DNA of 56,351 nt from an uncultured Colwellia sp. Lineage in GTDB: Bacteria > Pseudomonadota > Gammaproteobacteria > Enterobacterales > Alteromonadaceae. This document shows, in pieces, positions 44,736-53,565 of the stretch (position 1 is its first letter; each line of letters opens with the position of its first letter). Location of the stretch: NCBI GenBank assembly GCA_913062815.1, contig CAJXWZ010000032.1:1-56351 (forward strand), written 5' to 3'. Position numbers and translations under genes: made by a program. The notes under the pieces were generated by a model that saw only the letters and a program-made list of their open reading frames with translations, ran no database searches and had not been told where the DNA came from.

Positions 44736-47098
44736 TAGCTATCTTTACTGTCTTTCTGGTTCTCATCCAGCGATTTCAACTCTTCATTGAAGTCTCGCAT
44801 CATGTCCTTTTTCTTCTTCTTGTAAAGCTCAAAGCGTGATTTGATAGGGCGAGCTGGCCAGTAGTTGTTATTAACATCAACATCAGCAGTTTCCCATTTA
44901 GCATCAATAGCGATAGCAGTAATTTCTTTATCACGAATTAATAGTTTAGATGTTTTCTTTGGATTTAGTTGCCAGATCTCAGCCGGTAATTTCATGTGTT
45001 CAGTACTACCATCAGCATAGGTAATATCTAAAAGGATAGGCATAACTAAGCCACCTATATTTTCAAAATCTATAACGTAGAAGTTACTTTGATTAAGTAA
45101 TAAGTCTTTTTGCCATTGTTCTAGCTTTTTATTACTGGAATTATACTTATTACGGGCAGCATTTGTGGCAGTAAATTTATCATGTTCGTTATAAAAGTCT
45201 AACAGCTCAGGCTTATCTTGCGTACGAACCCATTGCCCTTTATTTAATACATCAGAAATATACTCTGGATTTTCGTTATCCAAAGCACGTAGCCATGCTT
45301 CTTCTGTATCAGGGTTTTGACTATCCGCAGTGTATAAATGAATATTACCTAAGGCAATATCAACATGATCTGTGGTGTAAAACCAGCCACGGAAGAACCA
45401 GTCTAAATCAACAGCAGAGGCGTCTTCCATTGTTCGGAAAAAATCTGCAGGAGTAGGGCGTTTAAACTTCCAACGCTGTGCATACTCTTTAAAAGCAAAA
45501 TCAAATAACTCACGTCCCATCACTGTTTCACGCAAAATGTTTAATGCTGTTGCTGGTTTACCGTAGGCATTATTACCAAATTGCAGAATTGACTCCGAAT
45601 TTGTCATGATGGGTACTTGGTTGTTACTTTTCATGTATGCAGTGATATTAGCTGCATCACCACGACGAGATGGGTAACCTTCTTCCCATGCTTGTTCAGC
45701 AATGAATTGTAGGAAAGTATTAAGGCCTTCATCCATCCATGTCCATTGACGTTCGTCTGAATTAACAATCATTGGAAAATAGTTATGACCAACCTCATGT
45801 ATTATTACACCGACTAAACCGTATTTAGTGCGACGAGAGTAGGTTTTTTCACCTGTTTCTTTATCCAAAGTAGGACGAGGACCATTAAAGGTGATCATCG
45901 GATATTCCATGCCACCTACAGGGCCATTAACTGAAATTGAAACTGGGTAAGGGTAAGCAAAAGTGTACTTATTATATTGCTCCATGGTATGGATAATGGC
46001 TTCAGTAGAATACTTTTCCCATAACGGGTTACCTTCATTCGGATAGAAAGACATGGCCATAGTGTCAGTGCCACCTTCCTGGTAGCCTTGAGCATCCCAA
46101 ATGAACTTTTTACTTGAAGCAAAAGCAAAATCACGAACATTTTTTGCTTTAAAGTGCCACGTTTTATTCTTATTTGAACGAGACTTTTCGTTCGCTAATG
46201 CTTCATCAACGGTTACGATCAGTACTGGCTTTTCAGCCTTTTTTGCTTTTTCTAAACGTTTTCTTTGAGTCTTAGTTAATACATTTTTAGGGTTTTGTAA
46301 TACACCCGTCGCTGCGACGATATGATCGCTTGGTACTGTAATTTTTACATCGTAATCACCAAATTCGAGTGTGAACTCTCCACGACCTAAAAATTGTTTA
46401 TTTTGCCAACCCATAACATCGTAATAAGCAACAGCGCGAGGGAACCAACTAGCAATTTCATATAGATAGTTATCATCTTCTTTAAAGTATTCGTAACCTG
46501 AACGACCACCTAATACTTTTTGTTCATGTAATTGGTAATTCCATTCAACATTAAACTCAGTATCATCACCTGATTTCAAAGGTTTAGGCAAGTCGATGCG
46601 TAGCATGGTGCCATTAATGACATAATGTAGAGGCTTACCTTTGCGACTAGTGACCTTAGTAATATTGTAACCACCATCAAATGCTGGCGTTTCTATCATG
46701 TTACGCACATCACGATAGGTTTCTTTTTTCATTTTGCTTGATGGCTTTGATAATTTCGCCGCTGAACTTCGTTGTAATTTATTTTGATCAAGCTGTAACC
46801 AGATATAGCGTAAAGTATCAGGAGAATTATTTTTATAATTTAATGTTTCAGCGCCTGTGAGCTGCTGTTTTTTATCATCTAACTTGATTTCAATAGTGTA
46901 ATCAACTTGTTGTTGCCAATATTTGTGTCCAGGTGCACCAGATGCTGTACGATAAACATTCGGTGTAGGTAAAACTTCGGCAAGTTGACGGAATGTGTCG
47001 TCTTCAATGCTTCTTTTGGCCTGAGCATTACTACTAATAAAAGCGGTTGAAAAAACGAGTGATAAGCTAATAATTGCTGATGGGATTGAATATTTCAT
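44735..47098 (-). CDS. Secreted M1 family metallopeptidase
   Basis: This 787-residue protein is a gluzincin aminopeptidase-like enzyme. A signal peptide (about 1-27) is followed by an N-terminal beta saddle domain. The catalytic domain has GGMEYP (395-400, the counterpart of GAMEN) and the zinc site HEVGH (434-438) with Glu457 18 residues later (WMDEGLNTF). The C-terminal part is lysine- and glutamate-rich. The usual GxMEN Asn is replaced by Tyr, so substrate choice may differ from PepN. It probably trims peptides in the periplasm or at the outer surface. It is the first gene of a pair with DUF6702. Confidence 0.9.
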   Translation of the reverse strand: MKYSIPSAIISLSLVFSTAFISSNAQAKRSIEDDTFRQLAEVLPTPNVYRTASGAPGHKYWQQQVDYTIEIKLDDKKQQLTGAETLNYKNNSPDTLRYIWLQLDQNKLQRSSAAKLSKPSSKMKKETYRDVRNMIETPAFDGGYNITKVTSRKGKPLHYVINGTMLRIDLPKPLKSGDDTEFNVEWNYQLHEQKVLGGRSGYEYFKEDDNYLYEIASWFPRAVAYYDVMGWQNKQFLGRGEFTLEFGDYDVKITVPSDHIVAATGVLQNPKNVLTKTQRKRLEKAKKAEKPVLIVTVDEALANEKSRSNKNKTWHFKAKNVRDFAFASSKKFIWDAQGYQEGGTDTMAMSFYPNEGNPLWEKYSTEAIIHTMEQYNKYTFAYPYPVSISVNGPVGGMEYPMITFNGPRPTLDKETGEKTYSRRTKYGLVGVIIHEVGHNYFPMIVNSDERQWTWMDEGLNTFLQFIAEQAWEEGYPSRRGDAANITAYMKSNNQVPIMTNSESILQFGNNAYGKPATALNILRETVMGRELFDFAFKEYAQRWKFKRPTPADFFRTMEDASAVDLDWFFRGWFYTTDHVDIALGNIHLYTADSQNPDTEEAWLRALDNENPEYISDVLNKGQWVRTQDKPELLDFYNEHDKFTATNAARNKYNSSNKKLEQWQKDLLLNQSNFYVIDFENIGGLVMPILLDITYADGSTEHMKLPAEIWQLNPKKTSKLLIRDKEITAIAIDAKWETADVDVNNNYWPARPIKSRFELYKKKKKDMMRDFNEELKSLDENQKDSKDS

Positions 47099-47237
47099 AA
47101 CTTTCCAATGGTATTTATTATTTTGTATACAAAATGATACTTTGACGACGCTTTATACCATATTGGTGGCTAGCTTGGTAACTTGGATAAGTTTTTTTTG
47201 AGATAAACGGTAAAGAAAATAGGATTAATAACTGTAT

Positions 47238-47696
47238 TTACTGACAAACACTACAATGGCCGTGTGCTTCAACAATTTGGTGACTAATGGTAAAGCCACT
47301 GGCATCAGCCATTGAACGTAACGCGAGATCGAAGTTGTTTGATTGAATTTCTTCAACATGACCACATTCATCACAAATAAGCAGTTGCACAGGATGGTTA
47401 CAATCACCAAAGTGATGACACATCACAAAAGCATTGATAGATTCAATTTTGTGAACAAAGCCTTGTTTAGATAAAAAATCTAAAGCGCGATAAATGGTTG
47501 CGGGTTTTGCTGCTTGATCTAACTCCTTAAGTTCAGCTAATAAATCATATGCACCAATAGCGCCTTCATGTTTGGCAAGCAACAAGAAAACTTGTTCGCG
47601 AGTTTTTGTAAAACGCGCGCCTTTTTTTTGGCAAACCTGTTGAGCTTGCGCTAATAATTTTTCATGCATAGAGTTAGATAAAGTTGAAGCGGTCAT
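47238..47696 (-). CDS. zur: Zinc uptake regulator Zur (Fur family)
   Basis: Zur represses zinc uptake genes when zinc is sufficient. I start at the ATG at 47696 (152 residues); the open frame from a GTG at 47759 adds a stretch without family match. The winged helix (about 1-80) includes KGARFTKTREQVFLLL and KPATIYRALDFLSKQGFVHKIESINAF. The dimerisation part has VMCHHFGDCNH, LLICDECGHVEEIQ and IVEAHGHCSVCQ, with the two CxxC zinc pairs; this layout and EAHGHC fit Zur better than Fur. It is divergent from the NagX-like gene. Confidence 0.88.
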   Translation of the reverse strand: MTASTLSNSMHEKLLAQAQQVCQKKGARFTKTREQVFLLLAKHEGAIGAYDLLAELKELDQAAKPATIYRALDFLSKQGFVHKIESINAFVMCHHFGDCNHPVQLLICDECGHVEEIQSNNFDLALRSMADASGFTISHQIVEAHGHCSVCQ

Positions 47697-47836
47697 CTGT
47701 GTTTTATACTGATATATCTGCAATTTTTCCCAGTGTAGCACTATTGTTATTTTTTGCACACGCGAGAAATATATTATTGTCAGCTAGTTCGCAATGAAAT
47801 GAATATTATTTAATGAGAGTTTTTGCTATCTTAGTA

Positions 47837-47854
47837 AATGACAGCGCTATCATT
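47837..47854. promoter_or_regulatory. LacI-type operator upstream of the NagX-like gene
   Basis: AATGACAGCGCTATCATT is an 18-bp palindrome with 8 of 9 base pairs and a central CG. This is the symmetry of LacI-family operators. From memory it is close to the NagR site reported in Shewanella-type N-acetylglucosamine regulons, which I could not verify. It lies 33 bases before the ATG at 47887. Confidence 0.6.
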
Positions 47855-47886
47855 TTAGCGCAAAAACCATAATTCTGGACATTATA

Positions 47887-48963
47887 ATGACTCGCTACCT
47901 TGCTCTTGATGCCTTTAGAGGCATCACTATTGCCTTGATGATTTTAGTAAATACACCGGGCTCATGGTCACATGTTTATGCGCCCTTACTACATGCACAG
48001 TGGCACGGTTGCACGCCAACTGATTTAGTATTCCCATTTTTCCTATTTATTATTGGCTCTGCCATGTTTTTCTCTTTTAAAAAGAGTGGTTTTGCAGCAA
48101 CACCTGAACAATTTATCAGAATTGTTAAGCGTGGCGGTATTATGTTTTTTATCGGCTTTATGCTTAATGTGATTCCATTCAATACTCCTGTAGAGGAGTG
48201 GCGAATTATGGGCGTTTTACAACGTATTGGTCTTGCTTATGTCATTGCAGCAAGTGTGGTATTGCTATTAAACCGTCGAGGAATTTTTATCTTATCTATT
48301 ATTGCCCTCATTGCTTACTGGGCATTATTACTCAGTGTAGGTGAAGGGGCACTCACGCTAGAAGGCAACATTATTAGACAAATTGACTTGTCTATTTTCG
48401 GCGCGAATCATATGTATTCCATGCGAGGAATATCTTTTGAACCTGAAGGACTGATTAGCACAATTCCTGCGGTAGTAAATATGCTATTAGGGTTTGAGCT
48501 AACCCGTTATTTGACGAGTATTAAAGATAAAAAATCAAGTGTCACTAAACTCATTATTATTGGCGGGCTCGCTATTGGCTTTGGCGCTTTATGGAGTGTG
48601 ATTTTGCCGATAAATAAATCGTTATGGACCAGTTCATATGTTATATATTCTACAGGTTTTGCTTGTCTTTTATTAGCGTTGTTTGTTTGGTTGATAGATA
48701 TTAAAGGACATGAAAAATTAGTATCCCCGTTATTGGTTTATGGCACTAATCCGTTATTTGTTTATGTACTGTCTTTCTTATTTGTCACTCTTTACCTCAA
48801 TATTCCTGTTGGTGATAGTTCAATGTACGGTTGGTTGTATCAACAATTAACCTTAATTGCTGAGCCCTCATTAGCATCGTTTATGTTTGCTTTTAGTCAT
48901 GTGGTATTGTTTTGGTATATTTCATTAAAACTATATCAGCGAAAAGTTTTTATAAAAATATAA
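47887..48963 (+). CDS. nagX: NagX-like membrane acyltransferase (DUF5009 / heparan-alpha-glucosaminide acetyltransferase-like)
   Basis: The 358-residue protein is a multipass membrane protein with about 10 helices. The opening YLALDAFRGITIALMILVNTPGSW and TDLVFPFFLFIIGSAMFFSFKKSG are typical of the YeiB/NagX/HGSNAT group. Further motifs are RGGIMFFIGFMLNVIPF, GVLQRIGLAYVIAA and EPEGLISTIPAVVNMLLGFEL. The human HGSNAT acetylates terminal glucosamine across a membrane; bacterial NagX proteins occur in GlcNAc/chitin regulons and may be needed for GlcNAc uptake or handling. The upstream LacI-type operator supports that. No nag or chitin gene adjoins it. Confidence 0.82.
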   Translation: MTRYLALDAFRGITIALMILVNTPGSWSHVYAPLLHAQWHGCTPTDLVFPFFLFIIGSAMFFSFKKSGFAATPEQFIRIVKRGGIMFFIGFMLNVIPFNTPVEEWRIMGVLQRIGLAYVIAASVVLLLNRRGIFILSIIALIAYWALLLSVGEGALTLEGNIIRQIDLSIFGANHMYSMRGISFEPEGLISTIPAVVNMLLGFELTRYLTSIKDKKSSVTKLIIIGGLAIGFGALWSVILPINKSLWTSSYVIYSTGFACLLLALFVWLIDIKGHEKLVSPLLVYGTNPLFVYVLSFLFVTLYLNIPVGDSSMYGWLYQQLTLIAEPSLASFMFAFSHVVLFWYISLKLYQRKVFIKI

Positions 48964-49078
48964 ATAAGTTAACTTAAAATTAATGAAATAAATCAGTTAC
49001 TTTACTGCTATGCTTAAAGCAGAACATCATAGGTAAAAAATAATTTAGATAGCGTATTTTAGGGAGAAGTATTAGGGC

Positions 49079-50461
49079 GTGAATAAGGTAAAATTGACTC
49101 AAGATGAAAATTTATCAATAAAAATTAGTCATCCATTACTTCCCCAAGAGCAGCAACGCATTGATTTATATTTTTCTTTGCCTGTTGAAATGGGCATAAG
49201 CTCAAGTACGTTAAATGTTGAAGATTTTTTTTATAGCAACATAAAAAGCCATAGTGCCTACTACTCAGATAAACTACATCTTCCTTTAGTGCGCAGCCGC
49301 TTTATTAGCCAACGCTTTGAAGGGGAGAGTAAAGGTGATCAAAGTGATTACCGACTGAACTTGAATCTATATTCGTATCAACTGAAAATCGCCCTTGATG
49401 CCGATATAAAACAAACCTTAAAACTGAAAAGTGCTGAAGAATTTTACCCTGCAGCAATAGAATTGGCTGATCAAATTACCAATTTAACAAAAAAATTACG
49501 TCGTTATACCCCGTCTGATAGCAAACTTAGTTCATTTTTCGATAATGCCGATAATTATTTAAGTTGGCATATTGAACAATCGTTTTTGAAATTACTTTCA
49601 AAAGGGCCAAAAAGCAGTGAGTTTGCGACCGAACGGGAATTTTTATTTTCATTTTGTCGAGACGAAAATAATCATAGAATTAAAAGTAAGTACAATTCAC
49701 AAGTAACTTTGGATGATCCAAACCGCATTACGAATAAAATGCGACTGTTACAACGATTAATTGAATATGGAGTGGTTTTTCAAAAACAAACACGCTATCT
49801 AGATCTAAATTTAAAACGCTTAGCTCGAGGAGGCGTGACTGCAATAATTATGGCGTTTGTGATGCTGTTAGTGCTTAATGCCCGTTCTAGCTTTACTGAA
49901 GTAACCCTAGCGCTAATTGCTTTTCTAGGGTTGATATATGGACTAAGAGAAACATTTAAGGAAGATCTTACTAGCCTTATTTGGCGTAAAATTCAAAAAG
50001 GACGACCCAAGTGGCAAAACCTATTTCGCCATAGCGTTAATCAAAAGCGTATATTAAGCCAAATATTATGGCTAGAGTATATTAGCAGTAAAGATTTACC
50101 AAAAACGGTGAATGAATTATTTCAGCAGCGGCGACAACAGAATAAACAGGCTGCGCGGTTATTACACTTTCGTTGCGACAATAAAGTTATTGCCAAAGAG
50201 TTCTTGCCTGGCTATGGCGAAATTCAACAGCAGATTTTTTTCAATTTAACGCCTTTTGTTCGCTTTTTAAAGCGAGGTGCTGGTCGTTTATATAACTTAG
50301 ATGGGCAAAAAATATCGAGTCAAGCGGTTGAGCGTCGCTATCAAATCAACTTGATTTTACGTAATGTAGATAAGCAAGGCGAACATTTACAGCGTTTGAA
50401 GATAACTTTAAACAGAAGTGAAATTGTAAATATAGAAGCCATGGAAACGTTTGATCCATAA
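49079..50461 (+). CDS. Uncharacterised protein with two central membrane helices, 460 residues
   Basis: I do not recognise this family. The start is GTG with GGGAGAAG upstream. The N-terminal 245 residues are soluble and rich in helices, with an early beta part (IKISHPLLPQEQQRIDLYFSLP). Two adjacent hydrophobic helices follow (about 252-268 GGVTAIIMAFVMLLVLN and 273-290 TLALIAFLGLIYGL), separated by a short turn. A basic C-terminal region (about 295-460) is soluble. This gives a hairpin anchor with both large parts probably cytoplasmic. It is flanked by nagX and an AraC gene, on the same strand, with gaps of 115 and 67 bases. Confidence 0.7.
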   Translation: MNKVKLTQDENLSIKISHPLLPQEQQRIDLYFSLPVEMGISSSTLNVEDFFYSNIKSHSAYYSDKLHLPLVRSRFISQRFEGESKGDQSDYRLNLNLYSYQLKIALDADIKQTLKLKSAEEFYPAAIELADQITNLTKKLRRYTPSDSKLSSFFDNADNYLSWHIEQSFLKLLSKGPKSSEFATEREFLFSFCRDENNHRIKSKYNSQVTLDDPNRITNKMRLLQRLIEYGVVFQKQTRYLDLNLKRLARGGVTAIIMAFVMLLVLNARSSFTEVTLALIAFLGLIYGLRETFKEDLTSLIWRKIQKGRPKWQNLFRHSVNQKRILSQILWLEYISSKDLPKTVNELFQQRRQQNKQAARLLHFRCDNKVIAKEFLPGYGEIQQQIFFNLTPFVRFLKRGAGRLYNLDGQKISSQAVERRYQINLILRNVDKQGEHLQRLKITLNRSEIVNIEAMETFDP

Positions 50462-50528
50462 CGTCTATTAAAATTGCTCAGTATGCTAGTCTACAATTTT
50501 CAATGAATATGCTTAAAAGGGCTTCATA

Positions 50529-51239
50529 GTGTCATCAAATCGCATTTCTATTCGTTCATATACCAATCAAATGCGTAGCCATTTTCATGAATACCATCAG
50601 TTAGTACTGCCCTTACAAGGTAGTATAAATATTCAAGTAGGTAATTATAAAGGGCTGGTGAGTATCGGTGATTGTATCATCATTAAAGCAGGACAAAGGC
50701 ACGACTTTTTTGCTGATGAGGCTGCACGTTTTATTGTGGTTGATTTAGATGACTTACCTAATAACATTAAAGACTCTACTACTGAGAAAGTCTCTATTGA
50801 TACACCTTTAATTGCTTTTATTCAGTTTGTTGATAAGCAGCTTAATAGCCAAGTTAGTCACACTATAGAAATAACCATGGTTACACTTTTCTATCAGTTA
50901 CTTGCTCTGCAACCGCTTTTACAGAAAGTAGATAAACGCATAGCAAAAGTTATCAGCATTATCAGTCATGATCTTAGCAAAAGTTATTCAAATAATGAGT
51001 TTGCTCAGTATGCATGTTTAAGTGTAACGCAATTTAAAAAAATCTTTAAGCAAAGCATAGGCTTGAGCTGCCAGAAGTATTTAACCAAGTTAAGAATGGA
51101 AAAAGCAAAAGCACTCATCACTCATACCGACACCCCAATCAGCATAATTGCTGATCTGTGTGGCTATCAAAGTCCTTCCGCGTTTAGTCGAAAGTTTAAA
51201 GACTATTTTGGTGATACACCTAAATCGTTCACTTTTTAA
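50529..51239 (+). CDS. AraC family transcriptional regulator
   Basis: The 236-residue protein has a cupin-like sensor domain (about 1-110: MRSHFHEYHQLVLPLQGSINI and GDCIIIKAGQRHDFFA) and a C-terminal pair of helix-turn-helix motifs (about 135-236: FAQYACLSVTQFKKIFKQSIGLSCQKYL and SIIADLCGYQSPSAFSRKFKDYFGDTPKSF). The start is GTG with AAAGGG upstream. An EamA exporter gene follows 103 bases later on the same strand, a common pairing of a regulator and the transporter it controls. The effector is unknown. Confidence 0.92.
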   Translation: MSSNRISIRSYTNQMRSHFHEYHQLVLPLQGSINIQVGNYKGLVSIGDCIIIKAGQRHDFFADEAARFIVVDLDDLPNNIKDSTTEKVSIDTPLIAFIQFVDKQLNSQVSHTIEITMVTLFYQLLALQPLLQKVDKRIAKVISIISHDLSKSYSNNEFAQYACLSVTQFKKIFKQSIGLSCQKYLTKLRMEKAKALITHTDTPISIIADLCGYQSPSAFSRKFKDYFGDTPKSFTF

Positions 51240-51342
51240 TGAGAATAGAATAGCCTTATTAGGCTAGAAAAGCGTCCTTTGTGCACACTAAATTATATGC
51301 AATCATGAATAATGTAGTCATAACCTTTTCTTGGATGTAGTA

Positions 51343-52224
51343 ATGGCAACTTTTTACGGTGTAATGGCAATTGTTTTGTGGGGAGGTTTGGCATTACTGG
51401 GCGCTAGCACAACAGATATTCCTGCATTTCAATTACTATTCTTATGCTTTAGCATTTCAGCATTGCTAATGTTTTGTAAACGGCTGCTCAAAAAAGAGCC
51501 GCTATTAGCAAAACCGCAATTAAACATGCAGCAATGGTTGGTGGGTATCATTGGTTTGTTTGGTTTTCATTTTTGTTATTTTATGGCGTTGAAAAAAGCG
51601 CCTGCCATTGAAGTCAGCCTCATCGCTTATTTATGGCCAATGTTTTTTGCTTTACTAATCGCTAAAAAAGGCAATGTACTGCAAGCGCTGCTAGGCGGTT
51701 TAATAGGCTTTGTTGGTGTCTGCTTTATTATTTTAGGAGAAACTGGCTTTACCTATAATCAAAACTACCTTGTCGGTTATTTATTATCGGCATGCTGCGC
51801 TTTTTTATGGTCAGGGTACTCTTGGTTTCAATCGCAATCGAATAATCATGTTGATGACATTGGCTGGTTATCCATTGCGGTAGCGTTGTTGTCGCTTTGT
51901 GTTCATGTGCAACTTGAAAATAGTACTTGGCAGTTCTCATCTATTCAAATTGTAGGCATTATTTTGCTTGGCGCTGGGCCTGTAGGAGGAGCTTTTTACT
52001 TATGGGATATAGGTATTAAAAACGGCAATAAAAAACTGTTAGCCTCGCTAAGTTTTAGTACGCCGTTGCTCTCTGCCATTGCGCTATCGGTAGCAGGTTT
52101 AAATCCTTGGTCGACAAATATATTAATCGCCTTATCACTAATTATTTGCGGTGGAGTTATTGCTAATACGAAGTTATCAATGCTCAAGCGAAAATCACAT
52201 GTTATATACAAGGCTACAGACTAA
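51343..52224 (+). CDS. EamA family (DMT) transporter
   Basis: The 293-residue protein has about 10 membrane helices arranged as two EamA repeats (about 3-130 and 147-285). Conserved pieces are FGFHFCYFMALKKAPAIEVSLIAYLWPMFFALL in the first repeat and GAGPVGGAFYLWDIGIKNGNKKLLASLSFSTPLLS in the second. The layout resembles the aromatic amino-acid exporter YddG. I start at the ATG at 51343 with GGAT upstream; the TTG at 51331 adds only four residues. The AraC gene just upstream may control it. Substrate not determined. Confidence 0.88.
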   Translation: MATFYGVMAIVLWGGLALLGASTTDIPAFQLLFLCFSISALLMFCKRLLKKEPLLAKPQLNMQQWLVGIIGLFGFHFCYFMALKKAPAIEVSLIAYLWPMFFALLIAKKGNVLQALLGGLIGFVGVCFIILGETGFTYNQNYLVGYLLSACCAFLWSGYSWFQSQSNNHVDDIGWLSIAVALLSLCVHVQLENSTWQFSSIQIVGIILLGAGPVGGAFYLWDIGIKNGNKKLLASLSFSTPLLSAIALSVAGLNPWSTNILIALSLIICGGVIANTKLSMLKRKSHVIYKATD

Positions 52225-52266
52225 GACATAATTATCTATGCTATTTCTCTCTACTTATTTAAATGC

Positions 52267-52288
52267 AATGTAGGTAAATGTTTACATT
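52267..52288. promoter_or_regulatory. Inverted repeat upstream of the lipoprotein gene
   Basis: AATGTA and TACATT enclose 10 bases that hold a second, inner symmetry (GTAAA-TG-TTTAC). The site lies in the 176-base gap before 52401, about 113 bases from the start. It is a candidate operator for the three-gene envelope set; no regulator is known. Confidence 0.35.
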
Positions 52289-52400
52289 ACAGTGAGTTAT
52301 GATGCAATCGAAAGAGCTTAGAGATAAAACTAACCATTGTTGAATAAAGTAAGGTGTGATACTTTTTTAAGAACTATGGTTTTTAAATGGAGGGTGAACA

Positions 52401-53492
52401 TTGCGGTTAAAATTATTCTTTAAGTTCCTATGCATTTTACTTTTAATAGGATGTTCATCGGAAGAATATAGCCAGGCCATGCGCATTTATCAACAGGCAA
52501 AGTCTACTCATCAACTTGCACCTTTAGTTGCTTCTTTGAAAATACTGGCGAGGTTAGAGCCTCAGCAATATCAAGCTGAATTAAAGCTAGCACATACTGC
52601 TCAGCGTTTAGTGTTAGACGCAAACGAACATTTGCAAAGAAAAAACTATTATCAGGCTTATTTATCTAGTCATGAGTCTTACCAAACATTATTTACAGTC
52701 GAAAGTAGCAAGATAGTCAAAGAAGCAGGTATTGAATTACAACCAATTCTAAAAGCTCATCTGCAAATGCGTTCGTTTTATCCTAATTATTCTTTGCTGA
52801 CGGATTTATTGCATTATTACAGAAAGGCTCCAGCCGTTAATTGGAATTTAGCTAAAGTAAATGCGCTACTCGAACAACTTACTAGTAGCAGCATTGGTTT
52901 GACGAGGGTGCTAAATAACATTGAAAAAATAGAAAAAGGCTCCCTAGGCGCATTAGCCGCTGAAGTTGCTCAATGGCAACTTGCTATTGAGCAACAAAGA
53001 CAAAAAAATGAGGGATTGAAGCATGAGTTAGTTCGTCTGGCGTTAAGTCAAGCTGCAGATGTTTTAATTAATTTAAATCAAACGCTGGCTGCTCAAAGCC
53101 TCACAATTACCTCGCTTTTTAATCGCCAGAAACAGAAAAAGGCAGTAGCGCCATTTTTTAAAAAAGCAAAAAAAGAATATGAGGATTATCAACTGTTAAT
53201 AGAGAATGTAGCTTTAGCTACCTCGCAAGAAACTAGCGGGAATTATGCTGATTGGTATCAAGATTGGAGACAAATGGAAAGCAACATTCTTCAACCTAAA
53301 GCGCTGTTAACCGATTACGCTTTGCAAGCTGAAAGCAGAGCTTTTGAGCTGAATATGTTTGCAAATGTAAGCAACCTAAAACAAACGAATTTCAATGAAA
53401 ATACTTTAAACTTCAATGAGTTCACTAAAGAGTTTAGTTTACTTAATAAGTTAATTTTAAAATTAGGAAAAGAGAGAGAACCTTTGTCTTAG
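52401..53492 (+). CDS. Uncharacterised lipoprotein, 363 residues
   Basis: The start is TTG with a strong GGAGGG site 6 bases upstream. A lipoprotein signal ends in the lipobox LIGC with Cys18 followed by Ser, which predicts an outer-membrane anchor. The rest is almost wholly helical: a TPR-like beginning (YSQAMRIYQQAKSTHQLAPL, RKNYYQAYLSSHESYQTLF), then long amphipathic helices with coiled-coil character (about 160-260). I do not recognise the family. It is the first of three envelope genes read in the same direction. Confidence 0.72.
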   Translation: MRLKLFFKFLCILLLIGCSSEEYSQAMRIYQQAKSTHQLAPLVASLKILARLEPQQYQAELKLAHTAQRLVLDANEHLQRKNYYQAYLSSHESYQTLFTVESSKIVKEAGIELQPILKAHLQMRSFYPNYSLLTDLLHYYRKAPAVNWNLAKVNALLEQLTSSSIGLTRVLNNIEKIEKGSLGALAAEVAQWQLAIEQQRQKNEGLKHELVRLALSQAADVLINLNQTLAAQSLTITSLFNRQKQKKAVAPFFKKAKKEYEDYQLLIENVALATSQETSGNYADWYQDWRQMESNILQPKALLTDYALQAESRAFELNMFANVSNLKQTNFNENTLNFNEFTKEFSLLNKLILKLGKEREPLS

Positions 53493-53565
53493 TCGATAGA
53501 ATTGAGCAACATATAAAAAGTAATTTTAATGAAAACACAACATATCAATATAAAAGGAATTCCGT

